In this document: one piece after another, positions 6,692-15,630 of the stretch | How positions within the stretch are numbered: the stretch's first letter is position 1 | How the letters are laid out: the number at the start of each line of letters is the position of its first letter | Origin: Nevskia sp. | Lineage (GTDB): Bacteria; Pseudomonadota; Gammaproteobacteria; Nevskiales; Nevskiaceae | Length of the DNA stretch: 36,687 bases | Assembly (NCBI GenBank): GCA_023229645.1 | Contig: JALNYU010000031.1 | Location: 1 to 36,687, forward strand | Direction: 5' to 3' | Notes under the pieces: generated by a model | What the model was told of the DNA's origin: nothing | Seen by the model: the letters and a program-made list of their open reading frames with translations, nothing else | Database searches by the model: none | Made by a program: the position numbers and the translations under genes

Positions 6692-9208
6692 TTACAGCAC
6701 AGCCGAGGCCTGTTCTGCCTCAATTTCGCGCCACTGGGGATTTGCGTTGGGCGCGGTCCAAACCAGGAAATGCAGTTTTGATAAGGCAATTGTATCGGTC
6801 AGTAAGCGATTTTTCTGCGTTGCGTCGAGTGCCGCCGGACCTTCTGTAAGCGCTGTTTTAATTAAGGTTTCGCGCAACGCCAAGGTGCTGGCTGAGGCTT
6901 TTTCCCGCGCAATACCATCGGCACAGATCAGCGCGTTGATGATCGGATCGACCACCGCATCGACGAACCCCGCAGACGGCTTCGCGCGCTTGAATCCTAG
7001 CGCCGTCCAGCGCAGTTCGCGCGGCGGTACGGCTTCTTCCGGGATCAAGAAAAAGCGGCCGTTTTTGAATCGCCGGCCGAGCGTGATCCGGCTCGACCAC
7101 ACCGACAACGGGATCGCCAACATCAAGGCCCCGACGACCGGCAACAACCACCATAGAAATGCCGGGTTCAACCAGTAAACCAGCCCTGCCCAGGCACAGC
7201 CGAGCAGTGTGCCTGAGCCGTGGCGGCGCAGGGCTTCGGACCATGGGGTTTGCGAATCTTCGCGCGGCGGCGACTTCCATTGAATACCGATACCGAGCAA
7301 AGCCGCGGTCACGAACTGAGCGTGAAAAAGCATGCGAATCGGCGCCAACAAAGCCGAAAAAACCAATTCCATCAACATGCTTAAGGTCAGCGTTAGGCCG
7401 CCGCCAAAATTGCGTGTGCCCTGCGCGAGAATCACGATAACCGCGAGTATTTTCGGCAGGAACAGCAGGGTTGCAGTTGCCGAGAACAAGGCTAACGCCC
7501 ATTCCGGATGCCATTCTGGCCAGGACGGGAAAAGCTGAAATGGTTCGGTAAAATATTGTGGCTCGGCGAGGGTTTGTACCGCGAGCAGCGCGGTCGACAA
7601 CACCAACGACAAAAACCAGAGCGGCGCCGAAAGGTAGGCCATGACCCCCGTCATAAATACTGCGCGATGCGCAGGGTGCAGGCCCTGCGCCATAAACAAC
7701 CGGAAATTCATCAGATTGCCTTGGCACCAGCGCCGGTCGCGTTTCAGCTCGTCGAGCAGATTAGGCGGCATTTCTTCGAATGAGCCGGGAAGGTCATAAG
7801 CGATCCAAACCGACCAGCCCGCGCGGCGCATCAGCGCTGCTTCAACGAAATCGTGACTCAGAATTTCGCCTGATAACGCGCCGCGGCCCGGTAAGCGGGG
7901 CAGCGCACAATGGCGAATAAACGGGGCCACGCGGATGATCGCATTATGGCCCCAGTAATGGCTTTCCCCAAGCTGCCAGAAATGCAGACCGGCGGTGAAT
8001 AGCGGGCCGTAAACGCGGGTTGCGAACTGTTGGATGCGGGCGTAGAGCGTATCGCGGCCGGCGGCGCGCGGCGCAGTTTGGATGATGCCGGCATTCGGAT
8101 TCGCTTCCATCAGCTGTGTTAAGCGAACCAAGCAGGCGCCGCTCATGACGCTGTCAGCATCCAAAATCAGCATATAGCGATAAGCGCTGCCCCAACGGCG
8201 ACAGAAGTCGGCGATGTTGCCGCTCTTCCTTTTAATACGGTGCTTGCGTCGCCGATAGTGAATACGGCCGAAGCCACCGACATCCCGACACAGCTTTAAC
8301 CAGGCTTCGACTTCGGCAACGCGGATGTCCGGATCGTTAGTATCGCTGAGGATATAAAAATCGAAATGCTGCAGTTTGCCGGTGCGGGCCACGGAGTCAT
8401 ATGTTGCTCGCAGCCCAGCGAAAACGCGGGCGACGTTTTCGTTGCAGATCGGCATTAGCAATGCGGTACGGGCATCGTCGCCGAGCTTTAAATCAAGCGG
8501 CGCGCTGCCATTGATCGAGTATTTGTCGTGGCGAATGAGGAGTTGTAAGAACCCCATCATCGCGGTCCAGAACCCGGCTGAGACCCAGCCAAATAGAATG
8601 ACGTACAAAATCAGGATGACAATTTCTAACAGCCGCGTGCCGTGATACGGCAATACGGCAGTCATGTAATAAGTTGCGATGTAGGTTTGAGCAATCACCA
8701 ACAGCAGCAGGATGCTGCGCCGGATGCTGCCCGCAACGTGCCAGCGGCCAACCGGGTCTGGTGCATCCGGCGTAACGTCGGGCGTGTCTTCGGTACGGCT
8801 GGCGAGCTGGCCGCGGCTGCCGAGCAGTAGCCGCTCAATGCCCGCTATCAGACGTTTAATGGGATTCGACGACCACGGCCGCGTTGTCATCGATGCGCGT
8901 TGCAGCACTGGCGTCGAGGCCAATCGAACGCGGCCTTGCACGTCTTGCACAAAGGCACGCTGTTCCAACTCTTCGCCGCGCCGCGTGGCGCCGCCGAGTG
9001 CCAACTTAAGCCGGGCGGCGATGGAGCTGTACGCTGGATTTTCCGGGGCAATGCCGCCGGCGCCGTGCAGTTCTTGATGCAGGGCGCGCAATGGCTGCTC
9101 GGAAGACTCGACCTGATGAATCAAGCTTTCACGCGCATCCCCAGCCATATTCAAGCGCGCGGCATAGCGAGCTACGACGCTGGGCGTTGTCGGCCTGTCG
9201 GCGTTCAT
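6692..9208 (-). CDS. opgH: Glucans biosynthesis glucosyltransferase H
   Basis: An 838-residue inner-membrane glycosyltransferase that builds the beta-1,2-glucan backbone of osmoregulated periplasmic glucans from UDP-glucose. It closely follows E. coli OpgH through long stretches: membrane helices near the N-terminus, ALLMPICNENVARVFAGLRA, the LDADSVMSG metal-binding Asp motif, GPLFTAGLHFWQLGESHYWG, and KRDRRWCQGNLMNFRLF (the R/QxxRW-type motif). Several C-terminal helices follow, then the cytosolic tail with FLIPEE. I start at ATG 9208, 12 bases after the opgG stop with AGCAGG upstream. The longer frame from 9247 uses TTG inside opgG and adds 13 residues. It is co-transcribed with opgG. Confidence 0.96.
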   Translation of the reverse strand: MNADRPTTPSVVARYAARLNMAGDARESLIHQVESSEQPLRALHQELHGAGGIAPENPAYSSIAARLKLALGGATRRGEELEQRAFVQDVQGRVRLASTPVLQRASMTTRPWSSNPIKRLIAGIERLLLGSRGQLASRTEDTPDVTPDAPDPVGRWHVAGSIRRSILLLLVIAQTYIATYYMTAVLPYHGTRLLEIVILILYVILFGWVSAGFWTAMMGFLQLLIRHDKYSINGSAPLDLKLGDDARTALLMPICNENVARVFAGLRATYDSVARTGKLQHFDFYILSDTNDPDIRVAEVEAWLKLCRDVGGFGRIHYRRRKHRIKRKSGNIADFCRRWGSAYRYMLILDADSVMSGACLVRLTQLMEANPNAGIIQTAPRAAGRDTLYARIQQFATRVYGPLFTAGLHFWQLGESHYWGHNAIIRVAPFIRHCALPRLPGRGALSGEILSHDFVEAALMRRAGWSVWIAYDLPGSFEEMPPNLLDELKRDRRWCQGNLMNFRLFMAQGLHPAHRAVFMTGVMAYLSAPLWFLSLVLSTALLAVQTLAEPQYFTEPFQLFPSWPEWHPEWALALFSATATLLFLPKILAVIVILAQGTRNFGGGLTLTLSMLMELVFSALLAPIRMLFHAQFVTAALLGIGIQWKSPPREDSQTPWSEALRRHGSGTLLGCAWAGLVYWLNPAFLWWLLPVVGALMLAIPLSVWSSRITLGRRFKNGRFFLIPEEAVPPRELRWTALGFKRAKPSAGFVDAVVDPIINALICADGIAREKASASTLALRETLIKTALTEGPAALDATQKNRLLTDTIALSKLHFLVWTAPNANPQWREIEAEQASAVL

Positions 9209-9219
9209 GTCCGGCCTGC

Positions 9220-10782
9220 TTAAGACGGCGGCAGGATGTAGCTCCAAGTTTCCGATAACGTCGTGTCCTCGCTGCGCAAATAAGCGCGCAGTTCGACCGG
9301 CTTATCGTTGTCGACGCGTTTCAAGCGCAGCGACAGGCGCCAGCCGCCGGTGGCATCGTTGCGGAAGGTCTGCCGCTCCAGCAATTCGCCGTTGCCGTCG
9401 ACCGTCACCACCCCTTCGATTTTTGCGTCGGGAGACAGGCGCTCCAAGGCGGGCCCTTCGAAATCAAGCGCGAAGCCGATGCTGCCGTCGTTATTGCGGA
9501 CGAAACCTCGACCGCGCCGAGTTTGGGCTACCCAGGACAGCGGCGGCCGTTTGTCCTTGTCGAGCTGCCAGAGCAGGCGGTAGTCGAATTCCAATGGCTC
9601 TCCGACTGCGGGCAGCGTGTCGGGCACCCAATAAGCAACGATGTTGTCGTTGGTTTCGTCAGGCGTCGGGATCTGCACGAGCTCGACCCGGCCCGCGCCC
9701 CAGGTTCCTTTCGGCTCCACCCAAACGCTCGGACGTAGTTCGTAGCGCGCTTCCAGATCTTGGTAATGGTCAAACAAGCGATCACGCTGCATCAGACCAA
9801 ACCCTTGCGGGTTGCTCATGCTGAACGAAGTCACCAATAGGCGCTTCGGGTTTACCAACGGCCGCCAAATCCACTCGCCGGTGCCGGCTGCGATCGAGAG
9901 ACCATCAGAATCGTGCACTTCCGGCCGGTAATCTTCTTTGTCGATGTGCTGATTATCGGCAAAGAAATACATGCTGGTCAGCGGCGCGATGCCGAGCTTG
10001 CTGACGTTTTCCCGCAGATAAATCCGGGACTGCGTTTCCATCGCCGTTTCGGCACCGGGTTTCAGTACGAAGCGATAGGCGCCGGTCATGCGGCGCGAAT
10101 TTAGCAGCGCATAAACCACCAGCTCTTTCGCATTCGGCTCCGGCCGCACCAGCCAGAACTCCGAGAAGCGCGGAAACTCTTCCCCAGAAATCAGCGCGGT
10201 ATCAACCGCGAGACCGCGCGCCGAAAGGCCATAACGTTGGCCTTTGCCGAGCGCGCGAAAATAACTGGCGCCCTGAAAAACCAGTACTTCGTCTTTGTAT
10301 TTCGGGTTGTTCAGCGGAAAATGGACGCGGAAGCCGCCGAAGCCCAGGCCTTTGAAGTGGTTGGTATCGAGCTTGTTTGCGCCGTAGTCGAAATCATCCG
10401 GCGTAAATTTAACTTCGTGTACGCCAGACGGCGTGATTTCGTTGATTTTTACGGGCCGATCGAAGAAACGGCCTTGATGAAAAAACTGCAGCTCGAACGG
10501 CAGCTTTTCAGCGTGCCACAGCGCTTGGTCGGGTTTGAAGCGGATATCTCGATATTGATCGTAGTCGAGATCTTGTAGATCTTTCGGCAGCTTGTTTTCC
10601 GGCTTGTGGTACGGCTCGGCGGCAAGCTTTTTGGCGATTACCGCAACGTCGTTGATGCTGAACCCTTGCGCCGCCGCAGGCGCCAACACGGACAAACCGA
10701 ACACTGCTGCAAACAAAATCTGGCCACAGGCTGAAAACACCGGTAGCAACCGTCGGGGATTCCGTCGGGAGAATGAGATCAT
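9220..10782 (-). CDS. opgG: Periplasmic glucans biosynthesis protein G
   Basis: A 520-residue periplasmic protein with a signal peptide ending near APAAAQ (about residues 1-39). The mature start FSINDVAVIAKKLA and the motifs DLDYDQYRDIRF, LPFELQFFHQG and FKGLGFGGFRVHFPLN are typical of OpgG/OpgD. OpgG acts with the membrane synthase OpgH and is needed to produce or process the glucan backbone. The stop lies 12 bases before the opgH ATG, so the pair is a single operon in the usual G-H order. OpgD is a close relative, but the position before opgH supports OpgG. Confidence 0.96.
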   Translation of the reverse strand: MISFSRRNPRRLLPVFSACGQILFAAVFGLSVLAPAAAQGFSINDVAVIAKKLAAEPYHKPENKLPKDLQDLDYDQYRDIRFKPDQALWHAEKLPFELQFFHQGRFFDRPVKINEITPSGVHEVKFTPDDFDYGANKLDTNHFKGLGFGGFRVHFPLNNPKYKDEVLVFQGASYFRALGKGQRYGLSARGLAVDTALISGEEFPRFSEFWLVRPEPNAKELVVYALLNSRRMTGAYRFVLKPGAETAMETQSRIYLRENVSKLGIAPLTSMYFFADNQHIDKEDYRPEVHDSDGLSIAAGTGEWIWRPLVNPKRLLVTSFSMSNPQGFGLMQRDRLFDHYQDLEARYELRPSVWVEPKGTWGAGRVELVQIPTPDETNDNIVAYWVPDTLPAVGEPLEFDYRLLWQLDKDKRPPLSWVAQTRRGRGFVRNNDGSIGFALDFEGPALERLSPDAKIEGVVTVDGNGELLERQTFRNDATGGWRLSLRLKRVDNDKPVELRAYLRSEDTTLSETWSYILPPS

Positions 10783-10868
10783 CGGAAGGTTCAGGAAGGT
10801 AGGGTGGCGAATAGCGGTTATTTTACGACAGGACGTAGTTCGGGCGGTTGGGCGATAACGCCCTTGAT

Positions 10869-11540
10869 TTAGCGCGTGGCGTTAGCCGCGCCGGTAAAGG
10901 CTTCATGGATGCCACGCATTCGGTTGATCAGCAGACAAAACAGATCAGCAGTACGTTCGGCGTCGTAAATCGCTGAATGCGCTTCCTTGGAATCGTAAGG
11001 TAGGCCAGCGGCTTCCAGCGCCCGGGCCAACACGGTTTGGCCAAGCACTGCGCCGGCGAGCGATACGGTATCGAAGGCAGAAAACGGGTGGAACGGGTTT
11101 CGTTTGATCTCCGCCCGCGCGACAGCCGCATTGACGAAGCCGAGATCAAAATGCGCGTTATGGCCGACCAAAATCGCGCGCGTGCAGTTTTGTTCTGTCA
11201 CCGCCTGCCGCACCGGTTTGAATACCTTGGCGAGCGCATCTTTTTCTAGGAGCGCGCCGCGTAACGGATTGTTCGGGTCAATGCCGTTGACCTCCAGCGA
11301 GGCTTTTTCGATGTTCGCGCCTTTAAAGGGTTCGACATGGCAGGCGTGGGTTTCACCGCGCACCAAGTCACCGTCGCGGTTGAACTCGATCATCACCACT
11401 GCGATTTCCAGCAGTGCGTCCGTCACCGAGCTGAAGCCGCCAGTTTCAACGTCGACCACCACCGGTAAGAAACCACGGAAACGTTGCCCGACGCGGGGCG
11501 CTGGCTTGAAGCCATTCAGAAGATCGAGTGGGAGTTCCAT
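10869..11540 (-). CDS. rnt: Ribonuclease T
   Basis: A 223-residue DEDDh 3'-5' exoribonuclease that trims tRNA, 5S and other stable RNA 3' ends. The catalytic residues are visible: D30 and E32 in VVDVETGGF, an Asp in VGHNAHFDLGF, and His/Asp in HSAIYDAERTADLF. Length matches the family (about 215-225). It differs from the DnaQ proofreading subunit by the RNase T pattern NPFHPFSAFDTVSLAG. The start is ATG 11540. It ends 86 bases before opgG on the same strand; I see no clear terminator between them. Confidence 0.95.
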   Translation of the reverse strand: MELPLDLLNGFKPAPRVGQRFRGFLPVVVDVETGGFSSVTDALLEIAVVMIEFNRDGDLVRGETHACHVEPFKGANIEKASLEVNGIDPNNPLRGALLEKDALAKVFKPVRQAVTEQNCTRAILVGHNAHFDLGFVNAAVARAEIKRNPFHPFSAFDTVSLAGAVLGQTVLARALEAAGLPYDSKEAHSAIYDAERTADLFCLLINRMRGIHEAFTGAANATR

Positions 11541-11705
11541 GACGTGACGCAGCGGGATAAGCCCACACTATAACATTGCAACCCTGAGAACCGGCCGACG
11601 ATCTACTGGCACGAACGCGCCGACTCGCCATTACCGGAAAGCCTGAGCAGGGCCGCAGCGATGCTTGCGTTTGCCGGGGTGATCGCTAGATCGCCGGTAG
11701 GCTCT

Positions 11706-11711
11706 TATAAT
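11706..11711 (+). promoter_or_regulatory. Probable -10 element of the argG promoter
   Basis: A perfect TATAAT lies 48 bases before the argG ATG. The -35 region at the expected spacing (around 11683) is a poor match to TTGACA, so this is a -10 call only. Confidence 0.45.
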
Positions 11712-11758
11712 CCGCCGCGTTCCGACCGATTCCCCCTCACTTGCGAGCTGTGTCGCCC

Positions 11759-12982
11759 ATGTCCGAATCTAAAACCAAGGTCCGTAAAGTCGCGCTGGCG
11801 TACTCCGGCGGCCTTGATACTTCCGTAATCCTGAAGTGGCTGCAGGATACTTACGGCTGCGAAGTCGTTACTTTTACCGCCGACATCGGCCAAGGCGAGG
11901 AGCTGGACGCGGTTCGCCCGAAAGCGGCTGCATTGGGCGTAAAAGAAATTTTCATCGACGATTTGCGCGAGGAATTCGTCCGTGATTTTGTATTTCCGAT
12001 GTTCCGCGCCAACGCGCTGTACGAAGGCGAATACCTGCTCGGCACCTCGATTGCCCGGCCGTTGATCGCCAAGCGCTTGGTCGACATTGCGCGCCAAACC
12101 GGCTGTGACGCGATCAGCCACGGCGCAACCGGCAAAGGTAACGACCAAGTGCGCTTCGAACTCGGCGCGTACGCGCTGTGGCCGGAAGTGAAGGTCATCG
12201 CGCCTTGGCGCGAGTGGGATCTGAACTCGCGCGAAACGCTGCTGGCCTATGCCGCCAAGCACGGCATTCCGATTGCGAAGAAGCCGGGCGGCGGCAGCCC
12301 GTACTCAATGGACGCCAATGCGTTGCATATCTCGTACGAGGGCGGCGGCCTTGAAGATCCCTGGTGGACGCCGGATGACGCGATCTGGCGCTGGACCAAA
12401 AATCCAGAAGATGCGCCGAACGAAGCGGAAGTTATCTCGCTTGAATATGAGCGCGGTGATGTCGTCGCGATTAACGGCGAAAAGCTCACGCCGTTCGCCG
12501 TGCTCGACAAACTAAACGCACTCGGCGCCAAGCACGGCATCGGTCGGCTTGATCTCGTCGAAAACCGTTATGTCGGCATCAAGAGCCGTGGCTGCTACGA
12601 AACCCCTGGCGGCACAATTCTGCTAAAAGGCCATCGCGCCATCGAAAGCCTGTGCTTAGATCGCGAACAAGCGCATTTGAAAGACGAGCTGATGCCGAAG
12701 TACGCGCATCTGATCTACAACGGCTACTGGTGGAGCCCGGAGCGCCGCATGCTGCAAGCGCTGATCGATGAATCGCAGACGCGCGTCAACGGTGAAGTTC
12801 GCCTGAAGCTCTACAAAGGCAGCGTTTACAACGCCGGCCGCCGCTCCAAGGATTCACTGTTCGATGCCACGCTGAGCACCTTTGAGGACGACCGCGGCGC
12901 CTACAACCAGAAGGACGCCGAAGGGTTTATTCGCCTAAATGGCCTGCGTTTGCGGACCAACGCCAAGCGCGACGCACGCTAG
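11759..12982 (+). CDS. argG: Argininosuccinate synthase
   Basis: A 407-residue enzyme that joins citrulline and aspartate using ATP to form argininosuccinate, the penultimate arginine-biosynthesis step. The ATP-binding P-loop AYSGGLDTSV is near residues 14-23. Other family motifs are SHGATGKGNDQVRFE, VIAPWREW and SMDANALHISYEGG. The length fits the bacterial short type. The start ATG at 11759 is preferred; the open frame could begin at TTG 11741, adding six residues. A TATAAT sits just upstream. argH is not adjacent. A SRPBCC gene follows after 39 bases on the same strand. Confidence 0.97.
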   Translation: MSESKTKVRKVALAYSGGLDTSVILKWLQDTYGCEVVTFTADIGQGEELDAVRPKAAALGVKEIFIDDLREEFVRDFVFPMFRANALYEGEYLLGTSIARPLIAKRLVDIARQTGCDAISHGATGKGNDQVRFELGAYALWPEVKVIAPWREWDLNSRETLLAYAAKHGIPIAKKPGGGSPYSMDANALHISYEGGGLEDPWWTPDDAIWRWTKNPEDAPNEAEVISLEYERGDVVAINGEKLTPFAVLDKLNALGAKHGIGRLDLVENRYVGIKSRGCYETPGGTILLKGHRAIESLCLDREQAHLKDELMPKYAHLIYNGYWWSPERRMLQALIDESQTRVNGEVRLKLYKGSVYNAGRRSKDSLFDATLSTFEDDRGAYNQKDAEGFIRLNGLRLRTNAKRDAR

Positions 12983-13021
12983 CTGGCTCAGTGTAGGCGG
13001 GGCAGCAGCCAGACCTAACGT

Positions 13022-13480
13022 ATGGCCGTTATCGAACACGCGATCGAGATTGCTGCGCCGATCGATCGCGTGTTCGCGGTTTCGCAAGATTACGCGGTAC
13101 GCTACAACTGGGATCCGTTCCCACGCAGTCTGACGCTGCTCGATAACAGCGGCGAAGTTGGGATTGGTAGCAGGACGCGCGTTGTCGGCAAAAGCGGCTT
13201 AGCGATGACCGTTGCGTTCGTGCAATGGCGGCCGCCATTTGTCGCCGCAATTGTGATGACCGAAGGCCCGTGGTTGTTTCAGCGATTTGCCGGCAGTTGG
13301 ACCTTTCGTATCGCGGCTGAGAATCGCACCTGGGTGAAGTTTCGCTATGTTGTGAAGCTGCGGCACTGGGCCTTGCCGTGGCTTTCGGAGCCGATTGCGG
13401 CACTCTGGTTTGGCTGGGATGTTAAAGCCCGGCTACGTGGTTTGAAGCATTACTGCGAAAAGGATTTCGCGAAGACATGA
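13022..13480 (+). CDS. SRPBCC/polyketide-cyclase-like lipid-binding-fold protein
   Basis: A 152-residue protein with the START/SRPBCC layout: an opening strand AVIEHAIEIAAPIDRVFAVS, a central set of strands (WTFRIAAENRTWVKFRYVV), and a long C-terminal helix (VKARLRGLKHYCEKDF). The fold makes a deep hydrophobic pocket; members bind lipids, steroids or polyketides, or act as cyclases. The stop overlaps the next start as ATGA at 13477-13480, indicating translational coupling with the DCC protein. The ligand cannot be read from the sequence. Confidence 0.82.
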   Translation: MAVIEHAIEIAAPIDRVFAVSQDYAVRYNWDPFPRSLTLLDNSGEVGIGSRTRVVGKSGLAMTVAFVQWRPPFVAAIVMTEGPWLFQRFAGSWTFRIAAENRTWVKFRYVVKLRHWALPWLSEPIAALWFGWDVKARLRGLKHYCEKDFAKT

Positions 13481-13950
13481 AAACGACAGCCCGAGCGCCG
13501 TACGGATTTCGCTACGATCCAGCGGTTCCGCCATTTGATGACACGCATGCGCTCATCGTATTCGACGGTGTCTGTGCGCTGTGCTCGGGCTGGTTCCGTT
13601 TTGTCGCACGTTATGATCGCGCACGGCGCTTTCGCTTTGCGACAGCGCAATCGCCGCTCGGTCAGGCCTTGTACCGGCACTACGGTATGGATCCGGTCGA
13701 TTTCCGCAGCAATCTGGTCATTATCGGCGGCCAGCTATATACCGAGCTCGACGCTTTTTCCGCGGTAATGGCGCGGCTGCCTGTGCCGTGGCCGCTGTTC
13801 GGTGCGTTGAAATATTTGCCGAAGCCGGTCGCTGATTTCATTTACTTTCGGATCGCACGTAACCGCTACCGTTTATTGGGTCGTAGCGAAGCGTGCCTGT
13901 TGCCAACCCCGGCCCTAAAAGCGTTGTTCGCCGAAAACGGCTGGGCATGA
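13477..13950 (+). CDS. DCC-family (DUF393) thiol-disulfide oxidoreductase-like protein
   Basis: A 157-residue member of the DUF393/YuxK family, marked by FDGVCALCSGWFRF (the DxxCxxC pattern that gives the family its name) at about residues 28-41. This is followed by RFATAQSPLGQAL and a C-terminal helix region GALKYLPKPVADFIYFRIARNRY. The CxxC pair suggests redox activity but no substrate is established. It overlaps both neighbours by four bases (ATGA at 13477 and at 13947), so it sits in the middle of a tightly coupled three-gene set. Confidence 0.88.
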   Translation: MKTTARAPYGFRYDPAVPPFDDTHALIVFDGVCALCSGWFRFVARYDRARRFRFATAQSPLGQALYRHYGMDPVDFRSNLVIIGGQLYTELDAFSAVMARLPVPWPLFGALKYLPKPVADFIYFRIARNRYRLLGRSEACLLPTPALKALFAENGWA

Positions 13951-15602
13951 AACCCGCAGTCGTAATCGTCGGCGGCACGGGTGTTTTCGGTGGACGGCTG
14001 GCGCGGCGCTTATTGGCGCAGGGTGAGGTTCGGGTATTGATTGCCGGCCGCGACCCTGCGCGTCTCGCGGCGTTTTGTGCCGCTTACGGCGGTGAGGCGA
14101 TGGTGCTTGACCGTGCCGGCGACGTCACCGAGGCTTTGGCTGCCTGCGCGCCATTTGCTGTTGTTGACGCCGCTGGGCCGTTCCAAAGTTACGGCGATGA
14201 CCCGTATCGTCTTGTCCGCGCAGCTATCGCCGTAGGCAGTCACTATGTCGATCTCAGCGACGATGCCGACTTCACGGCTGGCATCGGCGCGCTCGATCAA
14301 GCGGCGCGGGCCGCGGGTGTTGCGGTGCTGTCCGGCGTGAGTAGCGTGCCAGCAATTTCAGCCGCTGCGGTGCGCGCATTGGCGGTTGGGATCACAAGCA
14401 TAGCGTTGATCGATACTGTCATTCTGCCGGGCAATCGGGCGCCGCGCGGTTTATCGGTCGTTCGGGCAATCGTGTCGCAGGTTGGCCGTCCATTGCGTGT
14501 ATTTCGGGGCGGAAACTGGACTGAAATACCAGCCTGGGGCGGCGCGCAAAAGCTTGAGATCGGGGACTCCGGCGTGGCCACGCTCGGTAAGCGCTGGGTC
14601 AGTTTCATCGGCGCGCCGGACCTGGCGCTATTTCCGCAGCGCTTTGCGGCGCGCTCAGTCCTATTCCGCGCCGGCTTAGAACTGCCGATTATGCATCTGG
14701 GCTTGGTGGCGCTGTCGTGGCTGGTCCGCGCGCGGCTGCTGCGTACGCTCACGCCGCTGGCGGGGGTATTGCACGCCGTCGCCTCACGCCTCGAACCTTT
14801 CGGAAGCGACCGCGGTGGCATGCGTGTCGCCGTCACCGGGATTGATCACGCGGGTTGTCGTGTGCAGCGCCATTGGACGTTAATCGCCGAAGCTGGCGCT
14901 GGCCCGGAGATTCCTGCCATTCCGGCATTCGTCGCGATCAATACGCTACTCGAGAACGCAATTGCGCCTGGCGCGCGTGCCTGCCTTGATGATCTTGATC
15001 TCAGCGCAATCGAAGCCGCGCTTCCGCGCCCCGAAATGAAAACCGTACACGGCGAAGCACCTGCGCCGGTGCTTTATGAACGGGTGCTGGGCGCCGAGTT
15101 TGCTCGCCTGCCAGTCGCCGTACAGTCCCTGCACGCAGTGGTTGACCGCGCTGAGTTCGTCGGCGAGGCGAGGGTTGAAGTCGGCAGCCACCCGGTGGCA
15201 GGTCTCGTGCGCTGGTTGATGCGTTTCCCAGCAGCCAGCCCACGTGTACCGGTTACGGTGGTGATGACACGCGAAGGCGAGCGCGAGCGCTGGCAACGTC
15301 AGTTTGGCGCGGCCCGCTTCGTCTCCGTGCTCAGCCGCCATCCGGACGACCAGCACGGCGAATGTCAGGAGCGGTTTGGTCCATTTGCATTCGGCATCCG
15401 TCTGGTTGTCGACGCTGACGGAATTTCCATGCCGGTGCGTAACGCCCGTTTTCTCGGTCTGCCGTTGCCGCGCTTCTTGCTGCCTGAGAGCCGGACTCAA
15501 GAAACCGCCGATGGCTACGGTAACGCGTTGTTCGATGTCGAGATAAGACTGCCAGTGATCGGCCGTGTCATTCGTTACAGCGGCAGCTTGCGTCGGCGGT
15601 AG
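13947..15602 (+). CDS. Saccharopine-dehydrogenase-like NAD(P)-binding protein fused to DUF4166
   Basis: A 551-residue two-domain protein. Residues about 3-125 form a Rossmann fold with the dinucleotide motif VGGTGVFGG, followed by the saccharopine-dehydrogenase-like core (VDAAGPFQSYG, GVSSVPAISAAAVRAL). From about residue 375 the sequence matches DUF4166: YERVLGAEFARLP early, and the closing FDVEIRLPVIGRVIRYSG. I start at ATG 13947, which overlaps the DCC stop (ATGA). A longer in-frame start at 13893 would run inside the DCC gene. True saccharopine dehydrogenase activity is unlikely. The neighbouring SRPBCC and DCC genes suggest a shared lipid or small-molecule redox pathway, but this is inference. 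Confidence 0.85.
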   Translation: MKPAVVIVGGTGVFGGRLARRLLAQGEVRVLIAGRDPARLAAFCAAYGGEAMVLDRAGDVTEALAACAPFAVVDAAGPFQSYGDDPYRLVRAAIAVGSHYVDLSDDADFTAGIGALDQAARAAGVAVLSGVSSVPAISAAAVRALAVGITSIALIDTVILPGNRAPRGLSVVRAIVSQVGRPLRVFRGGNWTEIPAWGGAQKLEIGDSGVATLGKRWVSFIGAPDLALFPQRFAARSVLFRAGLELPIMHLGLVALSWLVRARLLRTLTPLAGVLHAVASRLEPFGSDRGGMRVAVTGIDHAGCRVQRHWTLIAEAGAGPEIPAIPAFVAINTLLENAIAPGARACLDDLDLSAIEAALPRPEMKTVHGEAPAPVLYERVLGAEFARLPVAVQSLHAVVDRAEFVGEARVEVGSHPVAGLVRWLMRFPAASPRVPVTVVMTREGERERWQRQFGAARFVSVLSRHPDDQHGECQERFGPFAFGIRLVVDADGISMPVRNARFLGLPLPRFLLPESRTQETADGYGNALFDVEIRLPVIGRVIRYSGSLRRR

Positions 15603-15630
15603 GCTTTCAACGCCAGTCAGTGTGGACGAT

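Noticed and set aside
11705..12262. Minus-strand frame over the argG start
   Set aside because: argG is unmistakable on the other strand.
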